From IMG/VR virus record IMGVR_UViG_3300042879_002628, positions 1 to 30,335 of that record: DNA of 30,335 nt; one strand, 5' to 3'. The position numbers and the translations under genes are program-made. Numbering within the stretch: position 1 is the first letter of the stretch; the number at the start of each line of letters is the position of its first letter. The notes under the pieces are model-generated. The model was not told where the DNA came from, did no database searches, and worked only from the letters and a program-made list of their open reading frames with translations. This DNA comes from a virus. Shown here piece after piece: positions 29,089 to 30,335 of this stretch.

Positions 29089-30335
29089 ATGTCGATTCTC
29101 TCGCCTACCGCTCCCGTGTCCGCTCCTCAGCCCCTCGTGGCCGTCAAGTCCATGCTGGCGCGTCTGCTTGCCACCGAGAATATTTCGGTGGAACACGCCG
29201 ATGTGCAGACCGCTGCGTTTGATCTGCGTACCCGTACCCTCATCCTGCCCCGTTGGAAGGACATGAGCAACGCGCTGTACGACATGCTCGTTGGCCACGA
29301 GGTGAGCCACGCCCTGTTCACGCCGCAGGACGGGTGGAAGACTGACGCGACTGCCCTGGCCACGAAGCACGGTGTGCCCGAGGGCATTGCTCGTCAGTAC
29401 CTGAACATCGCGGAGGATGCCCGTATCGAACGGCTCATCAAGGACAAGTTCCCCGGCCTCCGTGCAGACTTCCACAAGGGCTACGGCGAACTCCACGCGA
29501 AGAATTTCTTTGGCGTGACGGAAGCGCAGATGCCGAGCCTGTCGCTGGCTGACCGCGTGAACCTCCACTCCAAGTTGGGTCTGCATGTGGACGCGGTTGT
29601 GCCGTTCACTGCGGACGAAGCCGCCATCCGCGATTTCGTGATGGGCGCGAAGACTTGGGCTGACACCGTGACGGGTGCTGACCGTATGCTTGCGGCTGAC
29701 GCTGCCCAGTGGCAGAAGCAGGAGGAAGAGCCGCAGGAAGTGGAAGACGGTGAGCCGCAGGGCAGCACCGAGGGTGAGCCGCAGGACGGCGGCACGGACG
29801 CTGACGGTACGGACGGACAGCCGCAGTCCAAGCAGGACGAAGACGGGAAGACCAACCCCGGCAGCGGGGACGAGTCCGGTCAGCAGGAGAGCCAGTCGCA
29901 GGACAGCACTGACGCGCAGGACGCGCAGGACACGCAGTCGAAGTCCTCGCCCGAGCAGGAAGGCCCCGGCAGTGGCGGCACGAAGGGCAAGACCAACAGC
30001 CCGTCCGTGCCCACTGGCCCGGTGACCGCGAACGCTCTTGAGAACGCTCTGAAGACTCTGAACGAGACTTCTTCCAAGTGCCCGGACATTGTTCGTGCAA
30101 AGATGATCGCGCCCTCCACCGATGTGATCGTGCCGTTTGCCACCGTGCTGAAGGACTGCGAGTCCGTTCTTGGCAAGCAGCGCATTAGCATTCTGCCGTT
30201 CCGCAACACGGACTTCACCCGCGCCAGCGGTTCGATGGCTACCGCGTTCGACCGCCGCAAGGCTGCGGATGTGTGGCGGCGCACCACTGTTGCGAAGAGC
30301 GGTTCCATCGACCCCCTCCGCATGAACCAGTACAA
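29089..30335 (+). CDS. CobT-like metallopeptidase, 3' end outside window
   Basis: The frame is open to the end of the window (415 codons visible). The N-terminal domain carries VGHEVSHALFTPQDGW with an HExxH zinc site (His70, Glu71, His74). NIAEDARIERLIKDKFPG follows (about 107-124), whose glutamates could be the third ligand. Residues about 205-305 are a disordered acidic, Gln/Pro/Gly/Ser-rich linker. A folded region resumes near 315. This plan matches phage CobT-like proteins, which end in a VWA domain and work beside a CobS-like AAA+ ATPase; both would lie beyond the window. They are probably a phage protein-remodelling system rather than B12 synthesis. The sequence here is more GC-rich than the left half. 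Confidence 0.75.
   Translation, partial: MSILSPTAPVSAPQPLVAVKSMLARLLATENISVEHADVQTAAFDLRTRTLILPRWKDMSNALYDMLVGHEVSHALFTPQDGWKTDATALATKHGVPEGIARQYLNIAEDARIERLIKDKFPGLRADFHKGYGELHAKNFFGVTEAQMPSLSLADRVNLHSKLGLHVDAVVPFTADEAAIRDFVMGAKTWADTVTGADRMLAADAAQWQKQEEEPQEVEDGEPQGSTEGEPQDGGTDADGTDGQPQSKQDEDGKTNPGSGDESGQQESQSQDSTDAQDAQDTQSKSSPEQEGPGSGGTKGKTNSPSVPTGPVTANALENALKTLNETSSKCPDIVRAKMIAPSTDVIVPFATVLKDCESVLGKQRISILPFRNTDFTRASGSMATAFDRRKAADVWRRTTVAKSGSIDPLRMNQY

Noticed and set aside
29606-30100. Minus-strand open frames opposite the CobT-like gene
   Set aside because: They mirror the low-complexity Gln/Asp/Gly linker and are rich in Arg, Pro and Ser with no start signals.
8850-30335. tRNA genes or a CRISPR array
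   Set aside because: I looked for cloverleaf-like and regularly spaced repeats. The hairpins at 28930-29013 do not fold as a tRNA, and no repeat-spacer pattern was found anywhere in the window.

Overview
The window reads as part of a large tailed dsDNA phage genome, most likely a myovirus related to the T4-like phages of aquatic bacteria. Four things support this. First, genes are packed tightly, with ATGA/TGATG stop-start overlaps. Second, a T4-late-type promoter element, CTAAATA (once AATAAATA), recurs in front of transcription units. Third, many late proteins start with a tag of the form F-x-x-[YHF]-L-x-E, which resembles the T4 capsid-targeting sequence and its (L/I)-x-E protease site. 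Fourth, several gene types are familiar from T4-like marine phages: a RecB/MGME1-like exonuclease, a basic core-like protein, a CobT-like metallopeptidase and a three-helix holin-like protein. Lipoproteins and a trimeric-adhesin-like fibre suggest a Gram-negative host. The host cannot be named from this sequence.

Layout. Positions 1-4271 (+) hold an adhesion module: the end of a repeat-rich fibre, a small structural protein, a glycine-rich adhesin, a 66-residue tail-associated protein and two tandem paralogous glycosyltransferase-like proteins. Positions 4376-6295 (+) hold an adenosylcobalamin-dependent (class II) ribonucleotide reductase followed by a strong terminator. Positions 6404-7254 (+) hold a trypsin-like lipoprotein protease and a 28-residue membrane peptide. 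Next come a small divergent coiled-coil gene (-) and a RuvC-like resolvase (+).

From 8038 to 28827 every gene is on the minus strand. Read in the direction of transcription (right to left) they are: an HExxH protein, a zinc-ribbon protein and a small membrane protein; two DNA-associated-looking proteins, one with a restriction-endonuclease-like motif; six genes (25511-26062 down to 22291-22812) with capsid-targeting-like tags, one fused to an HNH nuclease; an abundant-looking structural protein, an SGNH hydrolase, a coiled-coil protein, a ParB-domain protein and a very basic core-like protein; an unrecognised protein, a 57-residue protein and the exonuclease; a ligase-like nucleotidyltransferase and an NMNAT-like nucleotidyltransferase; two processed-looking internal proteins with three small companions; and a holin/lipoprotein pair. 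After a structured gene-free region (28828-29088), a CobT-like metallopeptidase runs off the right end on the plus strand.

How it fits together. The minus-strand block looks like a late programme that makes head, internal-head and lysis proteins from a chain of CTAAATA promoters. The plus-strand parts provide adhesion, nucleotide metabolism and recombination. The most promising new biology is the tagged gene array (possible capsid-packaged effectors, including a nuclease), several genes whose start codon falls where transcription should begin (leaderless candidates), and structured RNA elements at 28385-28402 and 28930-29013. All functions are inferred by reading the sequence; no database search was possible.
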